A stretch of 40,661 bases of DNA from CAYVMD01 sp964452465 (GTDB lineage Bacteria > Armatimonadota > JACIXR01). Below the pieces are notes generated by a model. That model did no database searches, was not told where the DNA came from, and was given only the letters and a program-made list of their open reading frames with translations. The translations under genes were made by a program, and so were the position numbers. Positions 1 through 6,356 of this stretch are shown piece after piece; the stretch's first letter is position 1, and the number at the start of each line of letters is the position of its first letter. Location of the stretch: assembly GCA_964452465.1 (NCBI GenBank), contig CAYVMD010000017.1, positions 1 to 40,661 on the forward strand, read 5' to 3'.

Positions 1-530
1 ACCGCCTCCATTCTCCTCACTCGCTCCTCCTTTTGGAGGAGGGAGGGGAGGATTTTGGGGTTGGAGAGGAAGTCAACCTCTATAAGTATGGCGGGCACCC
101 CCAAGCCCGAGGCTATTCTGAGGACGCAGAATCCCCGTGAGTAGCGCTGGATATCCGCCTTCACGCCTCGAGAGGGGCAGATCCGCCTCAATTTCTCCTC
201 AACCGCTCTTGCGAGGTTGGCGCTGGGGGAATGGGGAGGATGCCACCACACCTCGCACCCCCGAGCGGAGGAGGCACCCGCATTGAAATGGAGGGAGACG
301 AAGGCATCGTAGCCCATTGCCATCCTGCCCCTCCTCTCCAGAGGGATATATAGATCTCCCCAGCGGGTGAGGGAAACGAGGTGCTCCCCCTTTCTTAAAA
401 GGTATTTCAGGGTGAGGGAATACCGCCAGGCGAGGTCCTTCTCCCTCACCCTTTCGCCCTCCCTGAGGAGGGCTATAGCGCCGGGGTCCTTACCGCCATG
501 CCCCGGATCTATGATGATCCTCTTTCTCAT
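1..530 (-). CDS. N-acetylmuramoyl-L-alanine amidase (Amidase_3), partial at left edge
   Basis: Translation of the minus strand from ATG at 530 stays open to base 1 (176 codons), so the C-terminus lies outside the window. The protein starts MRKRIIIDPGHGGKDPG, the Amidase_3 signature. The expected zinc and catalytic residues are visible: His11 (DPGHGG), Glu30 (REKDLAW), His81 (SLHFNAG) and Glu151 (IEVDFLSN). The family cleaves the bond between N-acetylmuramic acid and L-alanine in peptidoglycan. There is no signal peptide. It begins 4 bp after the stop of the tail-fibre gene on the same strand, with GGGGAG about 9 bases upstream, so it is best read as the endolysin of the phage tail cassette. 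A host cell-wall amidase is the alternative, but the missing signal peptide and the context argue against it. Confidence 0.85.
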   Translation of the reverse strand, partial: MRKRIIIDPGHGGKDPGAIALLREGERVREKDLAWRYSLTLKYLLRKGEHLVSLTRWGDLYIPLERRGRMAMGYDAFVSLHFNAGASSARGCEVWWHPPHSPSANLARAVEEKLRRICPSRGVKADIQRYSRGFCVLRIASGLGVPAILIEVDFLSNPKILPSLLQKEERVRRMEA

Positions 531-534
531 CGCA

Positions 535-2091
535 TCACGCTCCCCAAAGTATGAAATGAAACATGGAAGAATAAGGGAGAGAAGCGGAGAGGTGTAGGAG
601 GAAATAGGAGGAGGTTATCTCCTCCAAACTGAAGGCGGTGGGGATTTTGCTCTCCAATGTCCCTATCAATTTGTAAGTGACGGGAAGCCCCGCGGGCAGG
701 TTGACCTTCACATCCTTGATGCCTGGGGGGATTACGAGTGAGCCCAAATAGATCTTTTCCGTGAACTCCTCTATCGCTACCTCGTTGCTGTTCCAATCGC
801 TGGAGGAGATTATCTGCCCCGAAACCGCTCTGGTGAGGGAGATCTTGAGGGAGGAAAGGGAGGGGTCGACCTCCGTATAGGTTGTGGCTTTGGGGGTGGC
901 GGTGACTTCCTCCGATTGAGCGAGGATGGTGTTGGAGGCATCCTCCGCATAGATGGTGGCGTAATAGGTTATATCGTTCGTCAGAGCAGTTTGGACGTGG
1001 GAGGTCTTGTGGATGTCGCTGAAGGTCAAATTAGCGGTATCGGAGCCTCCCGAGGAGGTGCCGACCTTGAGACGGTAATGATGGAAGCCGGTTCCCTCAT
1101 ATTCCGACCAGTCATAGGTGATCTGCCCCGCTCCCGCCGTGGCGGATAGGCTGAGGATGCCCGTCCCCGTGACGGATATGGAGAGAGGGGAGGACTGAGA
1201 GGGGGCGAAGGAGCCAACCTGTCCATCATAGACCACTTGGAAGGTATAGGTGCCCGGGTTGAGGGTTTGGTAAAAATAGGCGGTGCCCTGACTGTTGGTG
1301 GTAGCGACCGCTACCTCCGTTCCTCCGCGGAGGAGGCGTAAGTTCTTATTGGCGAGGACCGCACCGGGTGATGTCTTGAGGATGGCTTGGAGTTGAAACT
1401 GAACGCTGGCGTCGATGGAGGAGGGAGCGGTGAGGGTAAGGGTTGTCCCCACGCCATACCATTTCACCTCTACCCAATCGGAAGCGGAGGCGCCGTAGGT
1501 CGCATCGCCGGCGAATTCCACCCCGATTTGAACATGGAAAGCTTCGGGATGGAGGAAGGTCCAGAGGGAAGGGGTGATTTGGACGGTTGCATTCCCATCC
1601 GTCCCCGTGGTGGCGGTGGTGGAGTAATATTGAGTGGATCGGGAGGGGTCGTAAACCTTAAAGGTGAGCGTCTTTCCGCTGAGGGCGCTACCCCCGCTGG
1701 TGAGGGTGGCGGTGAGGGCGACGACGCCCTCCGAAGGTGGGTCATGGATGCATTGAGCGGGGTCAGCGGAGAGGGCGAGGGAGGTAGGGGAGACCCCTCC
1801 TACCGTGACCGTGATGGGGGAGGATTGGTCGGCGATGCTGTTGTCGATGAGGTAGTCTATCGCCTTGTATTGGAAGGAGCCTGGGGAGCTCTTGGAGGTG
1901 GAATAGGTGACCGGGGTGGAGGAGCCAAGGGTTTGCCAGGTTTGAATGGCAGTCCAGGTGGTGCCTCCATCGGCGCTCTCATAGAGGGTGAGGTGGTGGT
2001 GGAAGGCTCCCCCGGAGGGTGGGGAAACGGTGATTTGATAGGTTTCATCCAGGGCAGGATTGGCTTTGTCGACCGCTATGCCGAGGGACAT
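535..2091 (-). CDS. Phage tail fibre/adhesin-like protein with Ig-like domains
   Basis: About 518 residues. I chose ATG 2091 because GGAGG lies 8 bases upstream; a TTG at 2106 would extend it by five residues but has no such signal. The protein is rich in Ser, Thr and Gly and is built from beta-sandwich repeats. The region around residues 100-210 looks like a Big/invasin-type Ig domain (SGKTLTFKVYD, TGTDGNATVQI). A second Ig-like repeat follows (LANKNLRLLRGG, TNSQGTAYF), and then an FN3-like segment (ITYDWSEYEGTGFHHYRLKVG). The C-terminus (from DPSLSSLKISLT) resembles ends of phage fibre or adhesin proteins. There is no signal peptide or membrane anchor. It lies between the tail genes and the amidase, so I infer a virion-surface binding protein. 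The exact family is not recognised. Confidence 0.6.
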   Translation of the reverse strand: MSLGIAVDKANPALDETYQITVSPPSGGAFHHHLTLYESADGGTTWTAIQTWQTLGSSTPVTYSTSKSSPGSFQYKAIDYLIDNSIADQSSPITVTVGGVSPTSLALSADPAQCIHDPPSEGVVALTATLTSGGSALSGKTLTFKVYDPSRSTQYYSTTATTGTDGNATVQITPSLWTFLHPEAFHVQIGVEFAGDATYGASASDWVEVKWYGVGTTLTLTAPSSIDASVQFQLQAILKTSPGAVLANKNLRLLRGGTEVAVATTNSQGTAYFYQTLNPGTYTFQVVYDGQVGSFAPSQSSPLSISVTGTGILSLSATAGAGQITYDWSEYEGTGFHHYRLKVGTSSGGSDTANLTFSDIHKTSHVQTALTNDITYYATIYAEDASNTILAQSEEVTATPKATTYTEVDPSLSSLKISLTRAVSGQIISSSDWNSNEVAIEEFTEKIYLGSLVIPPGIKDVKVNLPAGLPVTYKLIGTLESKIPTAFSLEEITSSYFLLHLSASLPYSSMFHFILWGA

Positions 2092-2092
2092 C

Positions 2093-2587
2093 TCAGGCAC
2101 CTCCAAACTGCCTTCTCAAGGCGGTGAGGAGAAGGGAGAGGAGTTCTTCCTCCTGCTGGGGAGGGGGGATCCTTCTTTGAGGGGACCTTTCCGGGGACCT
2201 TTCCTTCAAGATGGAGGGCAGGGGAGAGAAGGTGGAGGGAAGGGGGCGAATCCTTGCGCTTTTGAGAAGCAAATGGGGCACCGATGGAAGAGGAGGCAGG
2301 GAAGGCAGATGAAGAGGGGGAGGAGAGGTGGTGTTATTTCTCGATGTCCGATGAAGCCTTCTTTGTGGGAAGGCTTCATCGGCTTTAAGATCCCCGAGGA
2401 AACTCCTAAGGGTTTCCGTCCTTGGGAAAGGCAGGGAAGGAAGGTTGGGACTTATCCTCCTCAGCGCTTCTTTTCCTTGAAAGTTTCCCTCGCTAAAGTT
2501 TGAGGAAGGACGAAGGCGTTTCAGCCTCTCCAAGACTCGCTCGGGGAGGAATATCATTTTTAGGAGGTGTCTCGTTAATCTATTCAT
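2093..2587 (-). CDS. Hypothetical short gene in the tape-measure position
   Basis: A 164-codon reading frame whose ATG overlaps the stop of the -1 frameshifted chaperone (ATGAATAG) and which ends 1 bp before the fibre ATG. The fit between neighbours suggests a translationally coupled gene. The product is not recognised. The first 50 residues (MNRLTRHLLKMIFLPERVLE) look protein-like, while the rest is low-complexity in Pro, Leu, Ser and Arg. A tail phage normally carries a tape measure of several hundred to over a thousand residues here. This could be the remnant after an internal deletion, a genuinely small protein, or simply non-coding. A perfect 14-bp hairpin lies inside it (2348-2382), which is unusual for coding sequence. 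Confidence 0.4.
   Translation of the reverse strand: MNRLTRHLLKMIFLPERVLERLKRLRPSSNFSEGNFQGKEALRRISPNLPSLPFPRTETLRSFLGDLKADEAFPQRRLHRTSRNNTTSPPPLHLPSLPPLPSVPHLLLKSARIRPLPSTFSPLPSILKERSPERSPQRRIPPPQQEEELLSLLLTALRRQFGGA
2348..2382. repeat. Perfect 14-bp inverted repeat (hairpin)
   Basis: CCGATGAAGCCTTC (2348-2361) and GAAGGCTTCATCGG (2369-2382) are perfect inverted copies with a 7-base loop. Neither side is followed by a T-run, so it is not a typical intrinsic terminator. It lies inside the doubtful reading frame at 2093-2587. Confidence 0.75.
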
Positions 2588-3076
2588 TCTTTCTCCTACC
2601 TATCCTCAATATCTCCCAGAGGGCGGGAAGGGATATGTTCATCTCCTCGGGGTGTCTTCCCGTTAAGGCGAGGCATGCTTCCACTATTCCCTCCCAAATC
2701 TCTTCCCATTCGTTGGGAAAAAATCCTCTTCCTCCTCATCCAGCATCCCGCATATTTGGAGGGATTTCTCAAAGAGGCGGAAGACCAATCCCCCGGTATG
2801 GAGGGAAACCTGAACGAGTTCCTCGAAGGAGAGTTGAGGTTCCACCAGGCAGGCGGAGACCCAAAGGCAAGCGATAGCGAGGTCCGCTGGTAGGTCTACC
2901 TTCTCTCCATTCGGTAGTTGGAAGTCCTTCACCCCTTGGGAGTAAAGGCGTATCTTCCGGAAGAGGTGGGCGAGTTCTATGGCGTTCTCAATCTCCCTCA
3001 GCCTGAAGGTCCTGCCCTCCCAGGAGAGGGAGATCTCCTTTGGCTCTCTGACGAGCAGATCCTCTATCTTCTTCAT
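2580..3076 (-). CDS. Tail assembly chaperone gpGT-like fusion by programmed -1 frameshift
   Basis: Reading the zero frame from 3076 through TTC ending at 2717 (120 codons) and then slipping back one base adds 45 codons, starting PNEWEEIWEGIVEACLAL and ending at TAG 2582-2580, for 165 residues in total. The added part is helical and well composed (HPEEMNISLPALWEILRIGRR), resembling the T domains of phage chaperones. The next gene's ATG overlaps this stop, so translation of the -1 frame could feed directly into it. In the families where this has been studied, the fused form is made as a minor fraction and recruits tail-tube subunits to the tape measure. Confidence 0.7.
2684..3076 (-). CDS. Phage tail assembly chaperone (gpG-like, zero-frame product)
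   Basis: 130 residues, acidic at the end (LDEEEEDFFPTNGKRFGRE). It follows the tube gene, with the ATG 1 base after its TAA and no separate Shine-Dalgarno, which implies translational coupling. The length, the position directly downstream of a tail-tube gene and the canonical slippery heptamer near its 3' end are the marks of the gpG/gpGT family. Those chaperones coat the tape measure before tube polymerisation. The N-terminal half (KKIEDLLVREPKEISLSWEGRTFRLREIENAIEL) matches the short beta-strand start seen in many such chaperones. Sequence similarity alone is weak; the call rests on position plus the frameshift signal. Confidence 0.7.
   Translation of the reverse strand: MKKIEDLLVREPKEISLSWEGRTFRLREIENAIELAHLFRKIRLYSQGVKDFQLPNGEKVDLPADLAIACLWVSACLVEPQLSFEELVQVSLHTGGLVFRLFEKSLQICGMLDEEEEDFFPTNGKRFGRE
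2717..2736 (-). promoter_or_regulatory. -1 ribosomal frameshift signal: slippery heptamer plus upstream SD-like element
   Basis: On the minus strand the codons GAT TTT TTC contain T TTT TTC (2723-2717), an exact X XXY YYZ heptamer in the correct register. Seven bases upstream is AGGAGG (2736-2731), an internal Shine-Dalgarno-like element of the kind that stimulates slippage in dnaX. TTCCCA and TGGGAA can form a 6-bp hairpin with a 5-base loop, overlapping the last codon of the heptamer; its value as a stimulator is uncertain. Confidence 0.8.
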
Positions 3077-3077
3077 G

Positions 3078-3476
3078 TTATTCTATAGTGGGCGCTCCCA
3101 AGCCCTGGAGGGTGATCTCCTCCCTCAGGACCTCCTGCATGTCCAGGGAGGAGGCGAGGGGGATGGCATTGCCGGAGAAGGTCCAGGTGGCGGTAGGGCT
3201 ACCGGGGATGGTTATCTGGCACTGGACGAGGAGGGGGGAGGTTTCGTTTGCCTCCTGCAGGAGGGTGGGGAAGAGAGGTGCGGATTCCAAGAGTTTCAGG
3301 AGTCTGATCCTCCACCCCTTGCGTCGTACGGCGAAGAGGCGCCAATCGTCCTTTATCGCCGATACATCGGTCAAATCGCTCTCCAATTCTATTATCGCCC
3401 TCTGATAGAGGGCGACCACGTCGTTCGTTCCCGCTTTGAGGATGGTTACATCCTTTCCCAAAAGCCTGAGGGGCAT
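3078..3476 (-). CDS. Phage tail tube (major tail) protein-like
   Basis: 132 residues with a strong start: AGGAGGTG six bases before ATG 3476. The sequence alternates beta strands and carries features common in tail-tube proteins: MPLRLLGKDVTILKAG at the start, a central segment ending in SPLLVQCQITIPG, then ATWTFSGNAIPLASS and a strand-rich end (EEITLQGLGAP). Tube proteins of siphophages polymerise as hexameric rings around the tape measure. The placement, one gene before a frameshifting chaperone and one gene after a tail-terminator-like gene, is the usual order. The family call is by pattern and synteny rather than a clear motif. Confidence 0.6.
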   Translation of the reverse strand: MPLRLLGKDVTILKAGTNDVVALYQRAIIELESDLTDVSAIKDDWRLFAVRRKGWRIRLLKLLESAPLFPTLLQEANETSPLLVQCQITIPGSPTATWTFSGNAIPLASSLDMQEVLREEITLQGLGAPTIE

Positions 3477-3487
3477 AGAAGCACCTC

Positions 3488-3895
3488 CTAAAAGTAGAGG
3501 AGTTGATACTCCAAGGATATTCCCCTGAATAGAGGGCTGTTTAATTTAAGAGGGGAGATTTTGAGGAGGGTCCCCTTGAAGGCGGAAGGGGGTAGGTTTT
3601 GGCTGAGGAAATCGGAGAGGGCGGTGATGTATTGGGTAAGGAGGGAGGTATTGCTTTGTTTGTCTTCTTTCAGGATAAGGGAGAGGCAGAAGGTAGCTTG
3701 AAGGACCCCGCTTTTGGGGGAGGAGAGGATTTGGGCGGGACGGATCTCCAGGAGGGAAAGGGAAAGGAGGGGAGCGAGATCGGTTTGGATGTTCTCCAGG
3801 CTGAACCGCTTGATGGGAGGAAGCCCTCTTTGGGAGAGAAAGGGGTTTAGATGATTCGATAGGAAAGAGAGCATCTCCTCCGTAAGTCCGGGCAT
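3488..3895 (-). CDS. Phage tail terminator/completion-like protein, 5' end possibly truncated
   Basis: 135 residues from ATG 3895 (MPGLTEEMLSFLSNHL) to a strand-rich end (FRGISLEYQLLYF) typical of small tail-completion proteins. No Shine-Dalgarno precedes the ATG. The same frame stays open and reads like protein for about 27 more codons upstream (LPNFPQVVKGFFPSPLYIE) up to a TGA near 3975, with no good start codon in it. I infer that the gene has lost its original 5' end or upstream neighbour, which fits a rearrangement breakpoint just to the right. Role by synteny: closing the tail tube at the head end or joining tail to head. Confidence 0.5.
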   Translation of the reverse strand: MPGLTEEMLSFLSNHLNPFLSQRGLPPIKRFSLENIQTDLAPLLSLSLLEIRPAQILSSPKSGVLQATFCLSLILKEDKQSNTSLLTQYITALSDFLSQNLPPSAFKGTLLKISPLKLNSPLFRGISLEYQLLYF

Positions 3896-4048
3896 CTCAA
3901 TATAGAGAGGAGATGGAAAGAAGCCCTTGACTACCTGAGGGAAATTTGGGAGACCATGTCTTTCTAAAGATCAAGATTTCGGGAGAGATAAAGAGTATGG
4001 TTCCTTTATTTCCGCTCAAGGGAATTTCGATGCCCTCCCCAAAAAGTA

Positions 4049-4077
4049 TTGACAGGATTTTCGGAATTCCTTATCAT
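4049..4077 (+). promoter_or_regulatory. Sigma-70-type promoter P1
   Basis: TTGACA (4049-4054), 17-base spacer, TATCAT (4072-4077). The operator at 4080-4096 begins just downstream and would cover the start point. Confidence 0.7.
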
Positions 4078-4079
4078 AA

Positions 4080-4096
4080 AGTTGGCATAGACCACT
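4080..4096. promoter_or_regulatory. Operator O1, GntR-type
   Basis: AGTTGGCATAGACCACT is an imperfect palindrome around the core TGGcATAGACCA. It matches O2 closely and resembles known GntR/HutC-family sites with a GGT-N4-ACC core. Its placement over P1's start point implies repression. Confidence 0.65.
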
Positions 4097-4124
4097 ACTC
4101 CGCTATTGAATTCGCCAACAAGTG

Positions 4125-4153
4125 TTGACGGGAATTTGGGGTATTGCTATAAT
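4125..4153 (+). promoter_or_regulatory. Sigma-70-type promoter P2 of the regulator gene
   Basis: TTGACG (4125-4130), exactly 17 bases, TATAAT (4148-4153). The predicted start is near 4160, giving a leader of about 28 bases before ATG 4188. Confidence 0.8.
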
Positions 4154-4162
4154 ATAGTAAAA

Positions 4163-4178
4163 AGTGGTATAGACCACT
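4163..4178. promoter_or_regulatory. Operator O2, GntR-type
   Basis: AGTGGTATAGACCACT has perfect 6-bp inverted arms around ATAG. It sits immediately downstream of the predicted P2 start and 9 bases before the regulator ATG, so binding would block transcription of the regulator itself. Confidence 0.75.
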
Positions 4179-4187
4179 ATTCCACAC

Positions 4188-5231
4188 ATGAGCGCGTGGG
4201 AGTTAGAGAAAGAGATCTTGGAATGGATAAGACAAGGGCTCCTCAAGCCGGGGAGTAAAGTGCCCTCGGAGAGGGAATTCTCTTTGAAGACGGGGTTAGC
4301 GCGAGGGACGGTTGCTCGTGCCTTGAGGGAATTGGAGAGGAAGGGCTTCCTGGAGACCGTGAGGGGCAAGGGGAGGTTCGTTAAAGAAAAAAGGGAAAAG
4401 CCAAGGACGATGACCGTAGGGATTGTCTTTTGGGACATAGCCCATAGTTCCCATTTCGTCTCTGTGGAGGCTCTAAGAGGGGTAGAAGCGCTATTAAGCA
4501 AGGAGGGGTATGGGATAATAATATATTCGGCGAAAAAATCTCTTTACTTAAGAAGGGAAGAATTCTTGTTCAATGTGGTTCCACCGGACAGGGTGGATGG
4601 ATTGGTGGCGGGGGCGCAGGAATTCTCGAGGGAGGATATTCTAAGGGCGAAGGATGCCCTCCCCATTGTGGGATGGAACCTGGAACCCAGTTTGGGGATC
4701 CCGGTGGTAGTGGCGGATTATGTAAGAGTGGGTTTTGAAGCGGTGGAGTACCTGGTGGCAAAGGGGCATAAGGAGATCGCTCTCCTTAACGCCTGGGAGA
4801 CCTTTCCCATAAGCAGGTACCTTGAGGATGGATACAGGCTTGCTTTGGGGAAAAGTGGGATCCCTTATAAATCCTCCCTTATCCGGCGTGGGTACTATGA
4901 TGTGGAGTTTGGGTATTATGCCTTTAAATCGCTATGGGAGGCGGGGGAGAGACCTACTGCTGTTATCTGCGGGGATGATGCCATAGCTGTGGGAGCGATG
5001 AGGGCAGGCAAGGAGGTAGGATTGAAAATACCCGAGGATTTAGCCGTCATCGGGTGCAATGATGTTCCTCTTGCTCGTTTTGTGGAGCCTCCCCTCACCA
5101 CCTTTCGTATCTCCTTCTTCGATCTTGGGTTCAAGTCAGCGGAGATGTTGTTTTCCCTCATAAAGGGGGAGGAGCTTTCCGAGAGAGTACTTTATATCCC
5201 ACCTACTTTAGTTGTGAGGGAATCGGCATAG
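4188..5231 (+). CDS. GntR-LacI hybrid transcriptional regulator (AraR-like architecture)
   Basis: 347 residues. Residues 1-68 form a GntR winged helix (KPGSKVPSEREFSLKTG, then TVARALRELERKGFLETVRG). The rest is a LacI/periplasmic-binding-type sensor (TVGIVFWDIAHSSHFV, AVICGDDAIAVGAMRAGKEVG, DLAVIGCNDVPLARFVEPPLTT). This combination is known from AraR-type sugar-responsive repressors. The sensor domain should bind a sugar or related ligand and release DNA; the ligand is unknown. Two matching operators lie over its own tandem promoters, so autorepression is likely. The genes nearby (prepilin, URO-D-like enzyme, secreted glycosidase) suggest a sugar-utilisation regulon, though no further operator copies were found upstream of them. 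No Shine-Dalgarno precedes ATG 4188. Confidence 0.88.
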   Translation: MSAWELEKEILEWIRQGLLKPGSKVPSEREFSLKTGLARGTVARALRELERKGFLETVRGKGRFVKEKREKPRTMTVGIVFWDIAHSSHFVSVEALRGVEALLSKEGYGIIIYSAKKSLYLRREEFLFNVVPPDRVDGLVAGAQEFSREDILRAKDALPIVGWNLEPSLGIPVVVADYVRVGFEAVEYLVAKGHKEIALLNAWETFPISRYLEDGYRLALGKSGIPYKSSLIRRGYYDVEFGYYAFKSLWEAGERPTAVICGDDAIAVGAMRAGKEVGLKIPEDLAVIGCNDVPLARFVEPPLTTFRISFFDLGFKSAEMLFSLIKGEELSERVLYIPPTLVVRESA

Positions 5232-5260
5232 AGGATGAAATATATCAAAAAGAAGGAGGT

Positions 5261-5315
5261 GATGAAAAGGAGCAAAACGACGGGTGATGAAGAGTGTGGC
5301 TCCTTGCTTTTCATC
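5261..5315 (+). other. Hairpin-forming leader between regulator and prepilin gene
   Basis: GATGAAAAG (5261-5269) pairs with CTTTTCATC (5307-5315), and GAGC (5270-5273) pairs inside with GCTC (5299-5302). No T-run follows. The 11-base string AGGAGCAAAAC occurs at 5268-5278 and again at 5331-5341 just before the prepilin ribosome site. A 19-codon frame (5262-5321) overlaps the hairpin. It could be a weak terminator, a processing site or an attenuator. Confidence 0.45.
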
Positions 5316-5357
5316 GCCTAAGTAGCAAATAGGAGCAAAACTGAAAAAGGAGGAGAT

Positions 5358-6092
5358 ATGTGTATGCAAAGGCGTGGTTTTACCTTGATAGAGCTATTGG
5401 TGGTGATAGCGATCATCGCCATCCTCGCCGCCATTCTCTTCCCAGTATTCAGCCAGGCGAGGGAAAGCGCGCGAAAGGCGGCCTGTATGAGCAACCTTAA
5501 GCAGGTTGGGATGGCGATACGGATGTACGCTCAGGATTGGGATGGTAGGTTCCCGCGCTATGGATTCCATCCCAATTGCTGTAGAACCTGGCCAGGGGCG
5601 TTCGTTTATCAAACTGGACCTGTCCCAGGGTATGGTGGATTCCCCAGGGTTTTGACGATGTATGAGGCATTGTCACCCTATGTGAAAAGTTACGAGGTCT
5701 TCATCTGCCCCAGCGATAGGGTGCAGACTTTCGACAACACCGGAACCCTAGATGAGGGGCTTTCTCGTTACGCTGATGCGGCGACGAGGGGCGATCGGGT
5801 GCCTCAAGGGAGCTATTGCACCCCTACCGAGTTGATAGCTAATGTCTATACTGCAGAAGCTCCTTCCTTCGATGCGGAAGGTCCCTTCGACACCTGGCTC
5901 TGGGGGAGGCACCTCTATGCCGGAAGCCCGGCTAACTATCCCATCGTGTGGGATTGGGAGCCTTACTGGCATAGAGCGGGCACCTCGGGAGGTATGATGG
6001 GTGGTATATATCAAGGCAGGGTTTTCCTCTTCGCCGATGGGCATGTGTCCTTCCCTGCCCGTTCACCGCTCCAGGATATAATTGTTCCGTAA
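5358..6092 (+). CDS. Type IV prepilin/pseudopilin-like protein (DUF1559-like)
   Basis: 244 residues. After a short leader (MCMQRR) comes the prepilin signature GFTLIELLVVIAIIAILAA, with cleavage expected after Gly and Glu at +5. It continues ILFPVFSQARESARKAAC, a form common in Armatimonadota. The C-terminal part ends with VFLFADGHVSFPA, the FADGH motif of the DUF1559 group. The protein should be processed by a prepilin peptidase and anchored or assembled at the envelope. AAGGAGGAG precedes ATG 5358; an ATG two codons later is a possible alternative. Many such genomes carry dozens of paralogues whose substrates are unknown; linkage to glycan-processing genes is frequent. Confidence 0.88.
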   Translation: MCMQRRGFTLIELLVVIAIIAILAAILFPVFSQARESARKAACMSNLKQVGMAIRMYAQDWDGRFPRYGFHPNCCRTWPGAFVYQTGPVPGYGGFPRVLTMYEALSPYVKSYEVFICPSDRVQTFDNTGTLDEGLSRYADAATRGDRVPQGSYCTPTELIANVYTAEAPSFDAEGPFDTWLWGRHLYAGSPANYPIVWDWEPYWHRAGTSGGMMGGIYQGRVFLFADGHVSFPARSPLQDIIVP

Positions 6093-6110
6093 AGCTGGGG
6101 GAGAGGAAAA

Positions 6111-6311
6111 ATGCAGGCTAAGCCGTGGCTTGTGATTTTGTTGATAATCATAATCGTCGCTGCTATCTTCTACATTGTCCACTATTTCACCGCTCCTAAA
6201 GCGCCGGTGCAGAAGATGCGCCCTGGGGAGAGCTTCCAGCAATTGTTAGGGGAACCCTCCTCTCAGCAAACGCCGTCTACACCCACCGCTCCGCAGAGTA
6301 TGGGATATTGA
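6111..6311 (+). CDS. Small single-pass membrane protein
   Basis: 66 residues: short basic N-terminus (MQAKP), one hydrophobic helix (residues about 6-27, WLVILLIIIIVAAIF), then a Pro/Gln/Ser/Thr-rich tail. It starts 19 bases after the prepilin stop and is followed by a strong terminator, so it closes that transcription unit. The GGGGGAGAGGAAAA stretch before ATG 6111 offers a ribosome site. Function is unknown. Being paired with a pseudopilin gene suggests an accessory envelope role, but this is inference. Confidence 0.7.
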   Translation: MQAKPWLVILLIIIIVAAIFYIVHYFTAPKAPVQKMRPGESFQQLLGEPSSQQTPSTPTAPQSMGY

Positions 6312-6322
6312 ACGGGTCGTGA

Positions 6323-6356
6323 TGGGCGCAGGGCTATAGCCCTGCGCCCAATTTTT
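6323..6356 (+). terminator. Intrinsic terminator, 28-bp perfect palindrome plus T-run
   Basis: TGGGCGCAGGGCTA and its exact inverted copy (6323-6350), followed by ATTTTT. It ends the regulator/prepilin unit. The stem lies just downstream of the convergent URO-D gene stop, so it may also stop minus-strand transcripts, though without a T-run on that side. Confidence 0.85.

Larger units (their letters stand above)
3896..4187. other. Intergenic region between tail cassette and regulator gene
   Basis: About 292 bases. The left 80 bases read as a continuation of the minus-strand tail gene. The right half holds two tandem plus-strand promoter-operator units. A 60-codon plus-strand frame starting at 3946 has no ribosome site and runs through both promoter elements of the first unit, so I do not call it a gene. 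Confidence 0.7.

Noticed and set aside
1387..2127. A 246-codon plus-strand frame opposite the tail fibre gene
   Set aside because: It is Gly/Glu/Arg-rich, low-complexity and lacks domains; the minus-strand frame has clear Ig-like structure and the fitting start. It is a shadow of biased codon use.
2060..2503. A plus-strand frame of 147 codons opposite the short tape-measure-position gene
   Set aside because: It has no ribosome site and a low-complexity product, and it lies antisense to the tail operon. The doubtful minus-strand gene at least fits its neighbours' start and stop.
3946..4128. A 60-codon plus-strand frame before the regulator
   Set aside because: It spans the P1 promoter, operator O1 and the start of P2, and has no ribosome site.
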